Notes under the pieces: generated by a model
Databases searched by the model: none
What the model was told of the DNA's origin: nothing
The model's input: only the letters and a program-made list of their open reading frames with translations
Translations under genes and position numbers: made by a program
From: UBA10649 sp963700745
GTDB lineage: Bacteria > Actinomycetota > Actinomycetes > S36-B12
Direction: 5' to 3'
DNA length: 64,000 nucleotides
Assembly (NCBI GenBank): GCA_963700745.1
Contig: CAVOYT010000001.1
Span: forward strand, 248,001 to 312,000
Part shown: positions 15,509 to 24,638 of the stretch, in pieces
Layout of the letters: each line of letters opens with the position of its first letter
Position numbering within the stretch: position 1 is the first letter of the stretch

Positions 15509-16968
15509 ATGTCACGAACCGTCATTCTCGGTGCTGGTGTCGCCGGCCACACGGCGGCGCTTCACCTGCGCCGCATGGTCGGCAAGGAGCACGACGTCGT
15601 TGTGGTGACCCCGAATTCGAAGTGGAACTGGATCCCGTCGAACATCTGGGTCGGCGTCGGCCAGATGACCGTGCAAGCAGGTGACATTCCCGCTGGAGCC
15701 GATCTATCGGCGCAAGGGCATCGAGTTCCACCAGGCCCTGGCGACGGAACTGCACGGTGAGGGCAGCCCCGATCTGCCGCGGCCGCACGTCACCGTGCGC
15801 TATACGGACCCGGCCCGCGAGGGAGAGGTGGCCCAGCTGGAGTACGACTACCTCATCAACGCGACGGGTCCCAAGCTGAACTTCGGGGCCACGCCCGGGC
15901 TTGGGCCGGACGGTCACACGTGGTCGGTCTGCACGGCCGGCCACGCGGAGCGAGACGGCGAAGGCCTTCGACGACGTCGTCGCCAGGCTCAAGGACGGGC
16001 AGCAGCAGACGCTGCTGGTCGGGATGGGGCACGGCACGTGCACCTGCCAGGGCGCGGCCTTCGAGTACACGTTCAACGTCGAGCACGAGCTGGTCAAGGA
16101 GGGCGTCCGGGACAAGGCGGAGGTCATCTACCTCACCAACGAGTCCCAACTCGGCGACTTCGGCATGGATGGCATGAACTTCGGCCACAAGGGCGACGTC
16201 ATCCCGAGCCAGTCGTTCACGGAGTCGCTGTTCCAGGAGCGCGGGGTGAAGGCCATCATGTCGGCCCACGTCGAGAACGTGGAGCCGGGTGTCGTGCACT
16301 ACGAGCAAGTGGACGGCACCAAGGGCGAGCAGCCCTTCGACTTCGCCATGCTGCTGCCGCCCTTCCGCGGCGTGGATTTCGCCGCGTTCGACGCAACGGG
16401 CAATGACATCAGCGGCGAGGTGTTCGCGCCGAGCGGGTTCATGAAGGTGGACGCCGACTACAGCCCCAAGCCGTACGAGGAGTGGAAGGCCAGCGACTGG
16501 CCGAAGACGTACCAGTCGGTGAAGTACGACAACGTCTGGGCCGCCGGCATCGCGTTCGCGCCACCGCACCAGATGTCCCGCCCCCGCACCAGCCCGAACG
16601 GCACGGTGATCGCTCCTGCCCCGCCTCGCACCGGAATGCCGTCCGGCGTCATCGGTCGAGCGGTCGCCAAGACGATCGCGGAGCGCATCAAGCATGGCGG
16701 CGGCGGCAAGGTCCACACGGCTTCGATGGCGGACATGGGCGCGGCCTGCATCGCCTCGGCCGGCAAGGGCTGGCGCACAGGCACAGCAGCGGCGATGACG
16801 GTCTTCCCGATCATTCCCGACAAGGAGAAGTACGGCGAGATGGGCCGTGACACCAAGGAGACCTACGGAGAGATCGGTCTCAGCGCGCACTGGATGAAGG
16901 TGATGCTGCACTACCTGTTCATCTACAAGGCGAAGGCGCGGCCCTTCTGGTACCTGATCCCCGAGTAG
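15509..16968 (+). CDS. sqr: Sulfide:quinone oxidoreductase-type flavoprotein (two apparent frameshifts)
   Basis: An FAD-dependent oxidoreductase of the SQR/FCC family, about 485 residues once two shifts are repaired. The start is ATG at 15509. The N terminus holds the FAD motif GAGVAG; later come QVTFPLEPIYRRKGIEFHQ, NATGPKL and a redox-type GMGHGTCTCQG, with a C-terminal KARPFWYLIPE that may bind membrane. The frame changes near 15677 (one extra G restores VQQVTFPL) and near 15950 (four extra bases restore HAETAKAFDD). Both look like sequence errors rather than decay. Expected reaction: sulfide to sulfane sulfur with electrons to quinone, directly downstream of the TusA/Hdr-like operon that would use that sulfur. 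Confidence 0.85.
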
Positions 16969-16995
16969 CGACCACTGGCGAACGAGAGGCGACCC

Positions 16996-17139
16996 TTGAG
17001 CAACCTGAGTACGTTCCCGGAGGCACCAGTCCCCACTGACGGTGAGTTGCGGGCGCGGAAGAACGTGTTCATCCAGAGTTGGCGATTCGCCCTGCTCAAC
17101 GTGAAGATGATCGTGATGGTGACGAAGGGTCACCACTGA
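16996..17139 (+). CDS. Small basic amphipathic protein next to sqr (47 aa)
   Basis: A 47-codon frame beginning with TTG at 16996 after GAGAGG, 27 bp after the sqr stop. The second half, RKNVFIQSWRFALLNVKM followed by IVMVTKGHH, is a basic amphipathic or short hydrophobic helix that could sit at the membrane surface. It is too small for a domain call. It lies between sqr and the CoA-disulfide reductase on the same strand, so a helper role for the membrane-bound oxidoreductase is possible. Whether it is translated is uncertain because of the TTG start. Confidence 0.5.
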   Translation: MSNLSTFPEAPVPTDGELRARKNVFIQSWRFALLNVKMIVMVTKGHH

Positions 17140-17185
17140 TCGTCGGTGATGTCGGGCAACGTCAAGGTGCTGGGAGAGTCGCTAC

Positions 17186-18895
17186 ATGAAGGTTGTCGTT
17201 GTCGGCGGAGTCGCCGGCGGAATGTCCGCGGCCGCGAGGCTGCGCAGGCTCGACGAGCAGGCGGACATCGTCGTCCTGGAGCGGGACGACTACGTCTCCT
17301 TCGCCAACTGCGGGCTTCCGTACCACATCGGCGGAGACATCGAGGATCGCGACGCCCTCCTGCTGCAGACGCCCAAGAGCCTGCGCGAGAGCCTTGCGCT
17401 CGACGTGCGCACCGCTCACGAGGTGCTGGCCATCGACCGGCAGTCGAAGACGCGTCAGAGTTCGAGACCTCGAAACTGCTGAGGAGTACGACGAGCCCTA
17501 CGACCATCTGATCATCGCCACCGGCGCCACGCCGCTGCGCCCGCCGCTGCCGGGTATCGATCACCCGCGGATCCGCACGTTGCGCAACATCCCTGACATG
17601 GACGCGATCATCGAGCTCCTCGACGAGGATGCGCGTTCGGCCGTCGTCGTCGGCGGCGGCTACATCGGCATCGAGATGGTCGAGGCGCTGCAGGCACCGC
17701 GGCATGGAGGTCACCCTGGTCGAGGCGCTCGACCAGGTGATGGCGGTCCTCGACCGCGAGATGGCCCGTCAGCTCGAGGATCACATGGAGGTGCACGGGA
17801 CCCGGGTGCTGCTGTCCAGCACCGCCGTCGGCTTCGCCGACGCGGACGGTCGGGTCGTCGTCGATCTCGGCACCGAGCAGATCACCACCGACATCGTCAT
17901 TCTCGCGGTCGGCGTGCGCCCGGAGTCTTCGCTGGCCAAGGCGGCCGGGCTCGCGCTCTCCGACCGCGGCGCCGTCATCGTCGATGAGCAGATGCGCACG
18001 TCGGATCCGGACATCTTCGGGGTCGGCGACTCGGTCCAGGTGACCGACACCGTCACCGGCGAACCCGTGGTCGTGCCGCTCGCCGGGCCGGCCAACCGGC
18101 AGGGTCGCGTCGCAGCGGACGTGATCACCGGTCGCGACTCCCGCTACTCCACCACGCAGGGCACCGGGATCGTCAAGGTCTTCGAGTTGACGGCAGGCAT
18201 GACCGGCGTCACTGAGCGCACGCTCACCCGTCTCGGACGACCGTTCGCCAAGGTCCACATTCATCCCAACGGACATGCGTCCTACTACCCGGGCACGCAC
18301 GCCATGCACCTGAAGGTGCTCTTCGACCCCGACGACGGGCGGCTTCTCGGTGCGCAGGCGGTCGGAGTCGACGGCGTCGACAAGCGGATCGACGTGCTTG
18401 CGGTGGCGATCAGGGCCGGCATGACCATCGAGGACCTCGAGCATCTCGAGCTCGCCTATGCGCCCCCGTACGGCTCCGCGAAGGACCCGGTCAACATGGC
18501 GGGGTTCCTCGGCGAGCAACATGCGGCGCGGCGACGTCGCGCTCTGGTACGCCGAGGAGTGGCCGGACCTGCCCGAGGACGCTGTGCTGCTGGATGTGCG
18601 CAGTGCCAAGGAGAACGCCGAGTGGTCGATCCCCGGCTCGATCCTCATCCCGCACAAGGAGCTGCGGGCCCGGCTGGACGAGGTGCCTTCCGGCGTCCCG
18701 GTCTACGTCTACTGCCGCTCGGGCTTCCGCTCGTACCTGGCCCAGCGGATCCTCGTGCAGAGCGGATGGCCGGATGCCCGGACGCTGGCAGGCGGCGAGC
18801 TGACCTTCCGTGCCGTTCACCCGGACGGAAGCGCCGGTCTCGTGCAGTACCCGGTCGTCACCTACGCGGAGGACGAGCTGGCCGCGCTGCGCTGA
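17186..18895 (+). CDS. CoA-disulfide reductase with C-terminal rhodanese (three apparent frameshifts)
   Basis: A pyridine-nucleotide-disulfide oxidoreductase of about 568 residues after repair. FAD motif VVGGVAGGMSAAARLR at the start; the single redox Cys42 in FANCGLPYHIGG is the CoADR/NPSR signature; NAD-binding VVGGGYIGIEM; then a rhodanese domain with active-site VYVYCRSGFRS. The frame moves by one base near 17453, 17693 and 18515, each repaired by removing one base (for example KTVRVRDLETAEEY). This three-domain form is known as CoADR-RHD and reduces CoA-persulfide or polysulfide with NAD(P)H. Located after sqr, it probably processes the low-molecular-weight persulfides SQR makes. Confidence 0.88.
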
Positions 18896-18907
18896 TCCGC
18901 CGATGAG

Positions 18908-20297
18908 CTACCCATCGCCTCGGGGGATCGTGATGGTCAGAGCGGGCGGCGAGGCCGCGCTCACTCGAAACAGGTGCCACGTGTCGGGCACGCCCTTGAG
19001 TTCATGCTCACCCGCGTCCTCATATGCCAGGCCGGAGCCTGCGGTGAGGTCACGAACTGTTGAGGAGGCCCAGACCTCCGAGCCCGCCGCGAGGGCAGCC
19101 ACCCGTGACCCGATGTGGACAGCGATTCCGCCAACGTCGTCGCCGAGCAGTTCGATCTCTCCCGTGTGGCATCCCGATCGGACCTCGAGCCCGAGCAGTT
19201 GGGCCGAGGCGTTGATCGCCTGAGCGCACCGGACGGCCCTTGCGGGGCCATCGAACACGGCGAGGAGGCCGTCGCCCGTCCATGCGACGAAGCGACCGCG
19301 GAAGCGCTCGACCTCTCTTCCGGCCAGCTCTCGTTCGCGCGCCAGCACGGCCCTCCACGCCGTGTCGCCCATCGCCGCTGCCCGTTCCGTCGACTTGACG
19401 ATGTCGGTGAAGAGCACGGTGGCGAGAACGCGTTCGGCGAGCGCCTCCCCATCGCGCAGTTCGGCGAGGAAGAGGCCGACCTCGTCCACGAGTGCGTCAG
19501 AGTCCCCGGCCCACGGTTGGTGATCGTCTCCCGGCAGTTCGACATACCGGGCCCCGCTGATCTGTCCCGCGATGTACCTCCCCTGGCCCACCGGTTCGAC
19601 GGCGTCATCCACGCGGTGGAGGATCAGCGTCGGTACGCCGATGGCGGGAAGGATGGACCGGATGTCGGTGATCCGAAGTTGTTCCTCCATCGCGAGTTGG
19701 CTGCCCGGACTTGCGGCGAGTCTCTGGAACCGCAACCACCAGCGTTCGATGCGGCTGTCTCCGACGTGTGACGGCAGAAAGAGCGGCATCGTCTCGCGGG
19801 CATAGTCCGCAGTGCCCCAGCCGACACGCAGCGCGGCCAGGTAGGCCGCCCACTCCTCGTCAGACCACTGCCACGGGTAGTCGGGCTTCCTGATGCCGCA
19901 CGCCGTGGCCGCGTACAGGATCAGTCCAGCGACCCGATCCGGCCGGCTGCTGGCAAACATCGCACACTGCGCCGCGGCCTCCTCGAAGCCGAACAGGACT
20001 GCTCGATCGACCCCGCACGCGTCGAGCACGACGGTGATGTCGTCGACCAGGTCCTCCAGCGGAGGCACGTTCTCCGGAGCGAATCGATCGGAGAGGCCGG
20101 TACCGCGCCGATCCATGAGGATCACCCGTGCCAGCGTGCCCAATCGTCGCAGGTAACGCGCATAGAGCGGGTTCTCCCAAGCGATCTCGATGTTGTCGAA
20201 TGGGGAGACATGGACCAGCGTCAATGGCCCGTCGCCGACCACTTCATACGCGATCGAGACGGATGCCGTTCCGCGCGTACTTGACGTCCGGTTCCAT
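18908..20297 (-). CDS. Alpha/beta hydrolase-class III nucleotidyl cyclase fusion (one frameshift)
   Basis: About 461 residues. The N-terminal alpha/beta-hydrolase has LILMDRRGTGLS-type and FGFEEAAAQC elements; the usual nucleophile serine motif GxSxG reads GFEEA, so it may be inactive and serve as a sensor. The C-terminal half is a class III adenylate/guanylate cyclase: VLFTDIVKSTERAA gives the metal-binding Asp, and FVAWTGDGLLAVFDGP and VRSGCHTGEIE follow. The true start is ATG at 20297 (MEPDVKYARNG); one extra base near 20257 joins it to VSIAYEVVGDG. Such fusions are common in actinobacteria. Product (probably cAMP) and ligand unknown. Confidence 0.85.
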
Positions 20298-20299
20298 GG

Positions 20300-20689
20300 T
20301 CAGGGCACGAACGGAGATAAGGCGATGGCAAGGAACAGCAGGGACAGATACGTGATCGAGCCGTGGAAGAGCCGCAAGGCCCGCTTGTTGACCTGGGCCA
20401 CGGTCTCGTTGTTGCCGACTCCGCGCCGAAGCGAGACGACGAGTGCCAGGAAGCCGACCCCGAGTCCAGCAGCGAGCATGCCCTCGGCGATCACGGCTAC
20501 CGCGACGCGCCCACTGGGGAGCCCCTGCGCAGCGAGGATCATCGTCGGCACCGAGGTGACGAGGAGAAGCTCGATGATGCGCGGCTTGGTGAGTGCGACT
20601 TGCGCGGCGTTCCACGGAGTGACGCCCGAAACCGTGTCGAGGGGCGTGGCGAGGGCGGACACGTTCGCAACGTACGGACCGTCGGTCAT
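20300..20689 (-). pseudogene. ctaB: Internally deleted ctaB (protohaem IX farnesyltransferase) remnant
   Basis: A 129-residue frame with the two ends of haem O synthase but not its middle. The N-terminal VALTKPRIIELLLVTSVPTM is a near-perfect CtaB start, and the C-terminal LRLFHGSITYLSLLFLAIAL matches the CtaB end. Intact CtaB has about 300 residues; the central part with the NxxxDxxxD and DxxxD catalytic motifs is absent, so it cannot be active. The frame itself is open, so this is a clean in-frame deletion or an assembly join of two parts. Haem A synthesis would need another copy elsewhere. Confidence 0.7.
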
Positions 20690-20699
20690 GACGTCAATA

Positions 20700-20741
20700 C
20701 CTTCGCGTCAACACCTTCACGACAACTCCTTCACGACAACG
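20700..20741. repeat. Three 14-bp imperfect tandem repeats
   Basis: CCTTCGCGTCAACA, CCTTCACGACAACT and CCTTCACGACAACG are adjacent 14-bp copies directly upstream of the ctaB remnant start (minus strand). They do not encode part of a supported gene. The period is too short for CRISPR. They could be regulatory or a slippage tract. Confidence 0.6.
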
Positions 20742-20770
20742 CGTCCATTGCCGAGTCCAGCGCCCGGCGG

Positions 20771-20929
20771 CTAGTCACGCCCGCCACCTTCACTGTCAAT
20801 CTCCTGGCGCTGACGCTCGAGCTTGCGCCAGACCCAGAAGATGAACACACCGAAGAGGGGCCACTCGAATGCGTAGAACAGGCTGCGGTCATTCCCGTCC
20901 ATGGCCCGCGAGAACTCGAAGAACGTCAT
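20771..20929 (-). CDS. Small single-helix membrane protein (52 aa, start uncertain)
   Basis: A 52-residue frame with one strong membrane segment, LFYAFEWPLFGVFIFWVW, followed by RKLERQRQEIDSEGGGRD. FEWP-containing small membrane proteins of this shape are common near ctaB and other cytochrome-oxidase genes of actinobacteria. I use the ATG at 20929, but the frame is open further upstream (TGSQSGIVICLG), so the real N terminus may be longer and possibly disrupted by an indel. The 230 bp from 20930 to 21162 hold no other feature I can support. Confidence 0.5.
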   Translation of the reverse strand: MTFFEFSRAMDGNDRSLFYAFEWPLFGVFIFWVWRKLERQRQEIDSEGGGRD

Positions 20930-21162
20930 TCCGAGGCAGATTACGATTCCCGACTGGGAGCCGGTGCCTGCATGGTGATCACACTCGGATGGTTCGTCTT
21001 GGTCGCCGTCGCCACGCGTCGTGGGCGGGCGGCGGCGTCATCCGCCAGTCGCCTGGGCGACGTGGGACGCCTTCACCCTTCGGCCACCGAGTCCTAGCCT
21101 CAAATGCCGATGTACCGAACGCGCACCCCGTGCCGCGGGGGCCCGTCGGATACCGTGCACCC

Positions 21163-22047
21163 ATGATTCGACGAGGTGGCCCGTCGGGATTCACCATGGG
21201 TGCTGGACTCGCTCTCAGTGTGGTTCTCCTGGCTGCCTGCGGCTCGTCATCGACGAACTCGCCCGACGTCTCGACGGGCACCTCGGCAAGCGTCTCGGCA
21301 GACGCGTCGGCGAGCGCTTCGCCCGGCCCATCGGTGGAGGATTTCGTGGAGTTGAGCGGCACCTCGTGGAATCTGACCTCGTATGCCGGCCCTGACGGCG
21401 GCGAGGTTCCCGCGGTTGAATCGGCCGGCATGGCGTCGATGACGTTCGCGCCCGATGGCTCGTGGTCCGGTTCGACCGGCTGCAACCGGATGACCGGTAC
21501 GTATGTGCAGGACGGCAGCGCGCTGACGATCGCCTCGGGTCCGATGACGCTGATGGGATGCGACGGTCCGGTGGCTGAACAGGAGCAGGCGATCGTGGCG
21601 GCGCTGCCGTTGGTGGCGTCGTTCATGGCCGCGGATTCGCTCGTGCTGATCTCCGCGGATGGCGCGGAACTACTGACCTACGCTCCAGGGCTGGCCCAGC
21701 TCGCCGGCACGTCGTGGCAGGCCACCGGGATCAACAATGGCAAGGAAGCCGTTGTCAACGCGGCAGGGACCGAGAACGCAACCCTGACGTTCGGTACGGA
21801 CGGTGAGGTCAGCGGCTCCGGTGGGTGCAACAACATCATGGGGAGCTTCACCACGACCGAGCCGGACGGCCTGTCCTTCGGTCCGCTCGCCTCGACGAGG
21901 ATGGCCTGCGCGGACGACGTCATGCAGATCGAGACGGAGTACCTCGCCGCCCTCGCCAACGTGACGACCTACCAGATCGAAGCCGATCGGCTCACCCTGC
22001 GTGACGCGTCCGGCGCCATGCAGGTCACCTTTCAGCAGACCCCTTAG
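21163..22047 (+). CDS. Lipoprotein with two META (HslJ-like) domains
   Basis: A 294-residue secreted lipoprotein. The signal peptide (MIRRGGPSGFTMGAGLALSV) ends in the lipobox LLAAC, then a Ser/Ala-rich linker. Two META domains follow: LSGTSWNLTSYAGPDGG with GSTGCNRMTGTY, and LAGTSWQATGINNG with GSGGCNNIMGSF. Each ends with a Cys (LMGCDG, RMACADD) that can pair with the GCN cysteine. HslJ-type domains are linked to heat and novobiocin resistance in E. coli, with unknown biochemistry. The start follows GTGCACCC without a clear ribosome binding site. It overlaps the convergent deacetylase gene by four bases. Confidence 0.88.
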   Translation: MIRRGGPSGFTMGAGLALSVVLLAACGSSSTNSPDVSTGTSASVSADASASASPGPSVEDFVELSGTSWNLTSYAGPDGGEVPAVESAGMASMTFAPDGSWSGSTGCNRMTGTYVQDGSALTIASGPMTLMGCDGPVAEQEQAIVAALPLVASFMAADSLVLISADGAELLTYAPGLAQLAGTSWQATGINNGKEAVVNAAGTENATLTFGTDGEVSGSGGCNNIMGSFTTTEPDGLSFGPLASTRMACADDVMQIETEYLAALANVTTYQIEADRLTLRDASGAMQVTFQQTP

Positions 22048-22864
22048 CCCGCGGGGGAGCCCCCGAGGGCCTCCACCGTGGTGAAGCCGTATCCGCGATC
22101 CCGGAGTTCGGCGATGACGATCGGCAGCGCATCAGCGTCGAGCGTCGAGCCATCCGTCGGATGCTCGCCCACATGCATGAGCACGATGGCGCCGGGCCGA
22201 AGTGCGTTGACCACCCGGTTCACGACGGATGTCACTGACATGCCGCCCGACGTGCCCATCCACCCCGCGGTGTCGACCGTCCACTGGACGCACGCGTAGC
22301 CGAGGTCGTTCAGGCGCTCGATGTCTCGCGGAGTGTGCGATCCGTAGGGGAAGCGGAACCACGGACCCGTTCCCGTCGCCGCGGCAGCCCGGACCGCCTT
22401 CTCCGTCGAGCGGAGCTCAGAGCGCAGCCGCGCATCCGACATGCTCGGCACCTTGCCGTGCGTGTCCGTGTGGTTGCCCAGGACGTAGCCGGCCTTGGCG
22501 ATGCGCTTCGTCTTGCCGGGGAAGGTCCGCGCCCACCGTCCGGTGAGGAAGAACGTGGCAGGAACCCCCTCTGCCTTCAGCGTCCGCAGGATCTTTCGCA
22601 CCCCTCCTGACCCGCCGCCGGCGTCGAAGGTCAGCGCGACGACCTTCTTCCGGGTCGGCACCCGCTCCCAGGCCTTCCCGCGCAGGTTCGCGAGGGAGGA
22701 CGTCCATCGCCGGGATCGCCACTGCGGTCGTCGCCGCGGGTGTCGATCGCATCGGCAAGGCAGCTGGGTGAGGCGACGCTCGCTCCGCCCCAGGGTGCGG
22801 AGCCCACCACGAGGCTCAGGAGGATCGTCGCGGACGCGACGCCCGTGACCAGTCGCCGTCCCAT
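22044..22864 (-). CDS. Polysaccharide deacetylase (frameshifted)
   Basis: A secreted NodB-homology (carbohydrate esterase 4) enzyme. An N-terminal signal peptide (MGRRLVTGVASATILLSLVV) lies in one frame and the catalytic domain in another, so at least one indel falls between about 22640 and 22760. The domain has VVALTFDAGGG (here TFDAG instead of TFDDG, so one metal-site Asp is Ala), GNHTDTHGKV (the HxxxH motif), FRFPYGSH and VLMHVGEH. The TFDAGxG variant is known in a subgroup of this family. Likely acts on peptidoglycan or exopolysaccharide. The start at 22864 lies 4 bp after the GNAT stop, implying an operon. Confidence 0.8.
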
Positions 22865-22868
22865 CGCC

Positions 22869-23460
22869 CTATGGTGCCGCATCATGCGGGAATACCACGG
22901 TGGTGACGAGCCAGCGGTGCTTCCCGAGCTGCCGCGTGCGCGTGAAACCGTGCCGCTCGAACAGCGACACGGTCGCGTTGTGCAAGGAAGGACCCTGAGA
23001 CCTTCCTATCGGTCACGTCCTCGGGAAAGCTCTCCACCGTGCCCCCGCCGAGGCGAGCGATCTCGCCCAGGGCCCCCGTCAGGGCCGCGTCGGCGACGCC
23101 TTCGCCCCGGTGGGCCTTGTCGACGAAGAAGCAGGTGATCCGCCAGTCCGGAGCCTCGACGTGCTCCTCCCGGTAGGCGCGCTGGTGCTTGATGCGAGGC
23201 AGTTCCTCCGGGGATCCGAACTGGCACCAGCCGACGCACCGACCACCATCGAACACGAGTGCGGCGTGTGCTCTGCCTTCTGCGACACGTGACTGCTTGT
23301 CCACGCGGTTCTGCGTGGGCGAGCGGTCACGGCCCACCCCCTCGCTGTGAAAACCCATGCACCAGCAACCGCCCCACACGCCATTGTGACGCTCGACCAG
23401 GTCGGCGAAGTCGGGCCACGTCTCCGTGGTCAGCGCCCGTGTCTCAAGCCCGGCTGTCAC
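22869..23460 (-). CDS. GNAT-family N-acetyltransferase (frameshifted near its end)
   Basis: About 197 residues after repair. Acetyl-CoA site region: ITCFFVDKAHRGEGVADAAL, close to the usual Q/RxxGxG/A motif. An early WGGCWCMGFH segment is typical of a GNAT subgroup. One extra T near 22982 breaks the frame; without it the protein ends SLFERHGFTRTRQLGKHRWL and stops at 22869, leaving 4 bp before the deacetylase start. The substrate is unknown. The start overlaps the kbl stop by four bases, so it belongs to the tdh-kbl operon or its tail. Confidence 0.75.
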
Positions 23461-24638
23461 CGCGGGTCGCGCACCGATGCGAACGCCACGATGGCGCGGT
23501 CAATGTCCTCCGGGCTGTGCGCGGCGGACATCTGCGTCCGGATCCGGGCCTTGCCCTTCGGCACCACGGGGAAGGAGAAGGGGATGACGTAGACACCGGC
23601 GTCCAGCAGCCGTCGCGCCGCGGTGACTGCCTGGTGCTCGTCCCCGTACATCACCGGGATGATCGGGTGACTGCCCGGCAGGAGATCGAAGCCGAGCTCG
23701 GTCATGCCGGCCCGGAAGCGAGCGGCGTTGGACGCCAGTCGCTCGCGCGCGTCGCCGCTGCGCTCGAGCAGGTCGAGCACGGCCAGCGATGCTCCGACGA
23801 TCGGAGGGGCAATCGAGTTCGAGAAGAGGTACGGGCGCGACCGCTGGCGCAGCAGCTGCACGATCTCGCGTCGACCGCTGGTGTAGCCGCCGCTTCCTCC
23901 GCCCAGGGCCTTGCCGAGGGTGCCGGTGACGATGTCCACCCGATCCACGACGTTGTGCAGCTCGGGCGTCCCGCGGCCGCCGGGGCCGACGAAGCCGACG
24001 GCGTGCGAGTCGTCCACCATGACTAGCGCGCCGTAGCGATCGGCAAGTGCGCAGATCTCGTCCACCGGCGCGAGATACCCGTCCATGGAGAAGACACCGT
24101 CGGTCACCACCAGCGTGCGTCGTGATCCGGCGGCCTCCTTGAGGCAGCGCTCAAGGTCGTCCATGTCGCGGTTGGAGTAGCGCAGGCGCCGCGCCTTGCT
24201 CAGCCGGATGCCGTCGATGATCGACGCGTGGTTCAGCTCGTCGGAGATGACGGCGTCCTCCTCGCCGAGCAGGGTCTCGAAGAGGCCTCCGTTCGCGTCG
24301 TAGCAGCTCCCGTACAGGATCGTGTCCTCGGTGCCGAGGAATTCGCTGATGCGGCGCTCGAGCTCGCGATGGATCTCCTGCGTGCCGCAGATGAACCGCA
24401 CCGACGCCATCCCGAAACCCCAGCGATCCAGTGCCTCGTGCGCCGCTGCCACCACATCCGGGTGATCGGCCAGTCCGAGGTAGTTGTTGGAGCACAGGTT
24501 GAGCAGTTCCGGCCCGTCGTGGATCCGCACGTGGGCGTCCTGCGGCGAGGCGATGAGCCGCTCCTCCTTGAGCAGGCCCTGGGCGCGAAGGGAGTCCAGC
24601 TCCCCGCCCAGCTCGATGCGAAGCTCTTCGAGGCTCAC
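23457..24638 (-). CDS. kbl: 2-amino-3-ketobutyrate CoA ligase (glycine C-acetyltransferase)
   Basis: A 393-residue PLP enzyme of the alpha-oxoamine synthase family. Motifs: LCSNNYLGLADHP, ELNHASIIDGIRLSKA, VMVDDSHAVGFVGPGGRGT, and the PLP lysine in GTLGKALGGGSGGY. GTG at 24638 overlaps the tdh stop (GTGA). It cleaves 2-amino-3-ketobutyrate with CoA to glycine and acetyl-CoA, completing threonine degradation started by tdh. The frame is intact. Confidence 0.95.
   Translation of the reverse strand: MSLEELRIELGGELDSLRAQGLLKEERLIASPQDAHVRIHDGPELLNLCSNNYLGLADHPDVVAAAHEALDRWGFGMASVRFICGTQEIHRELERRISEFLGTEDTILYGSCYDANGGLFETLLGEEDAVISDELNHASIIDGIRLSKARRLRYSNRDMDDLERCLKEAAGSRRTLVVTDGVFSMDGYLAPVDEICALADRYGALVMVDDSHAVGFVGPGGRGTPELHNVVDRVDIVTGTLGKALGGGSGGYTSGRREIVQLLRQRSRPYLFSNSIAPPIVGASLAVLDLLERSGDARERLASNAARFRAGMTELGFDLLPGSHPIIPVMYGDEHQAVTAARRLLDAGVYVIPFSFPVVPKGKARIRTQMSAAHSPEDIDRAIVAFASVRDPR

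Noticed and set aside
20700..20741. CRISPR array
   Set aside because: 14-bp direct tandem repeats with no spacers; no cas genes in the window.
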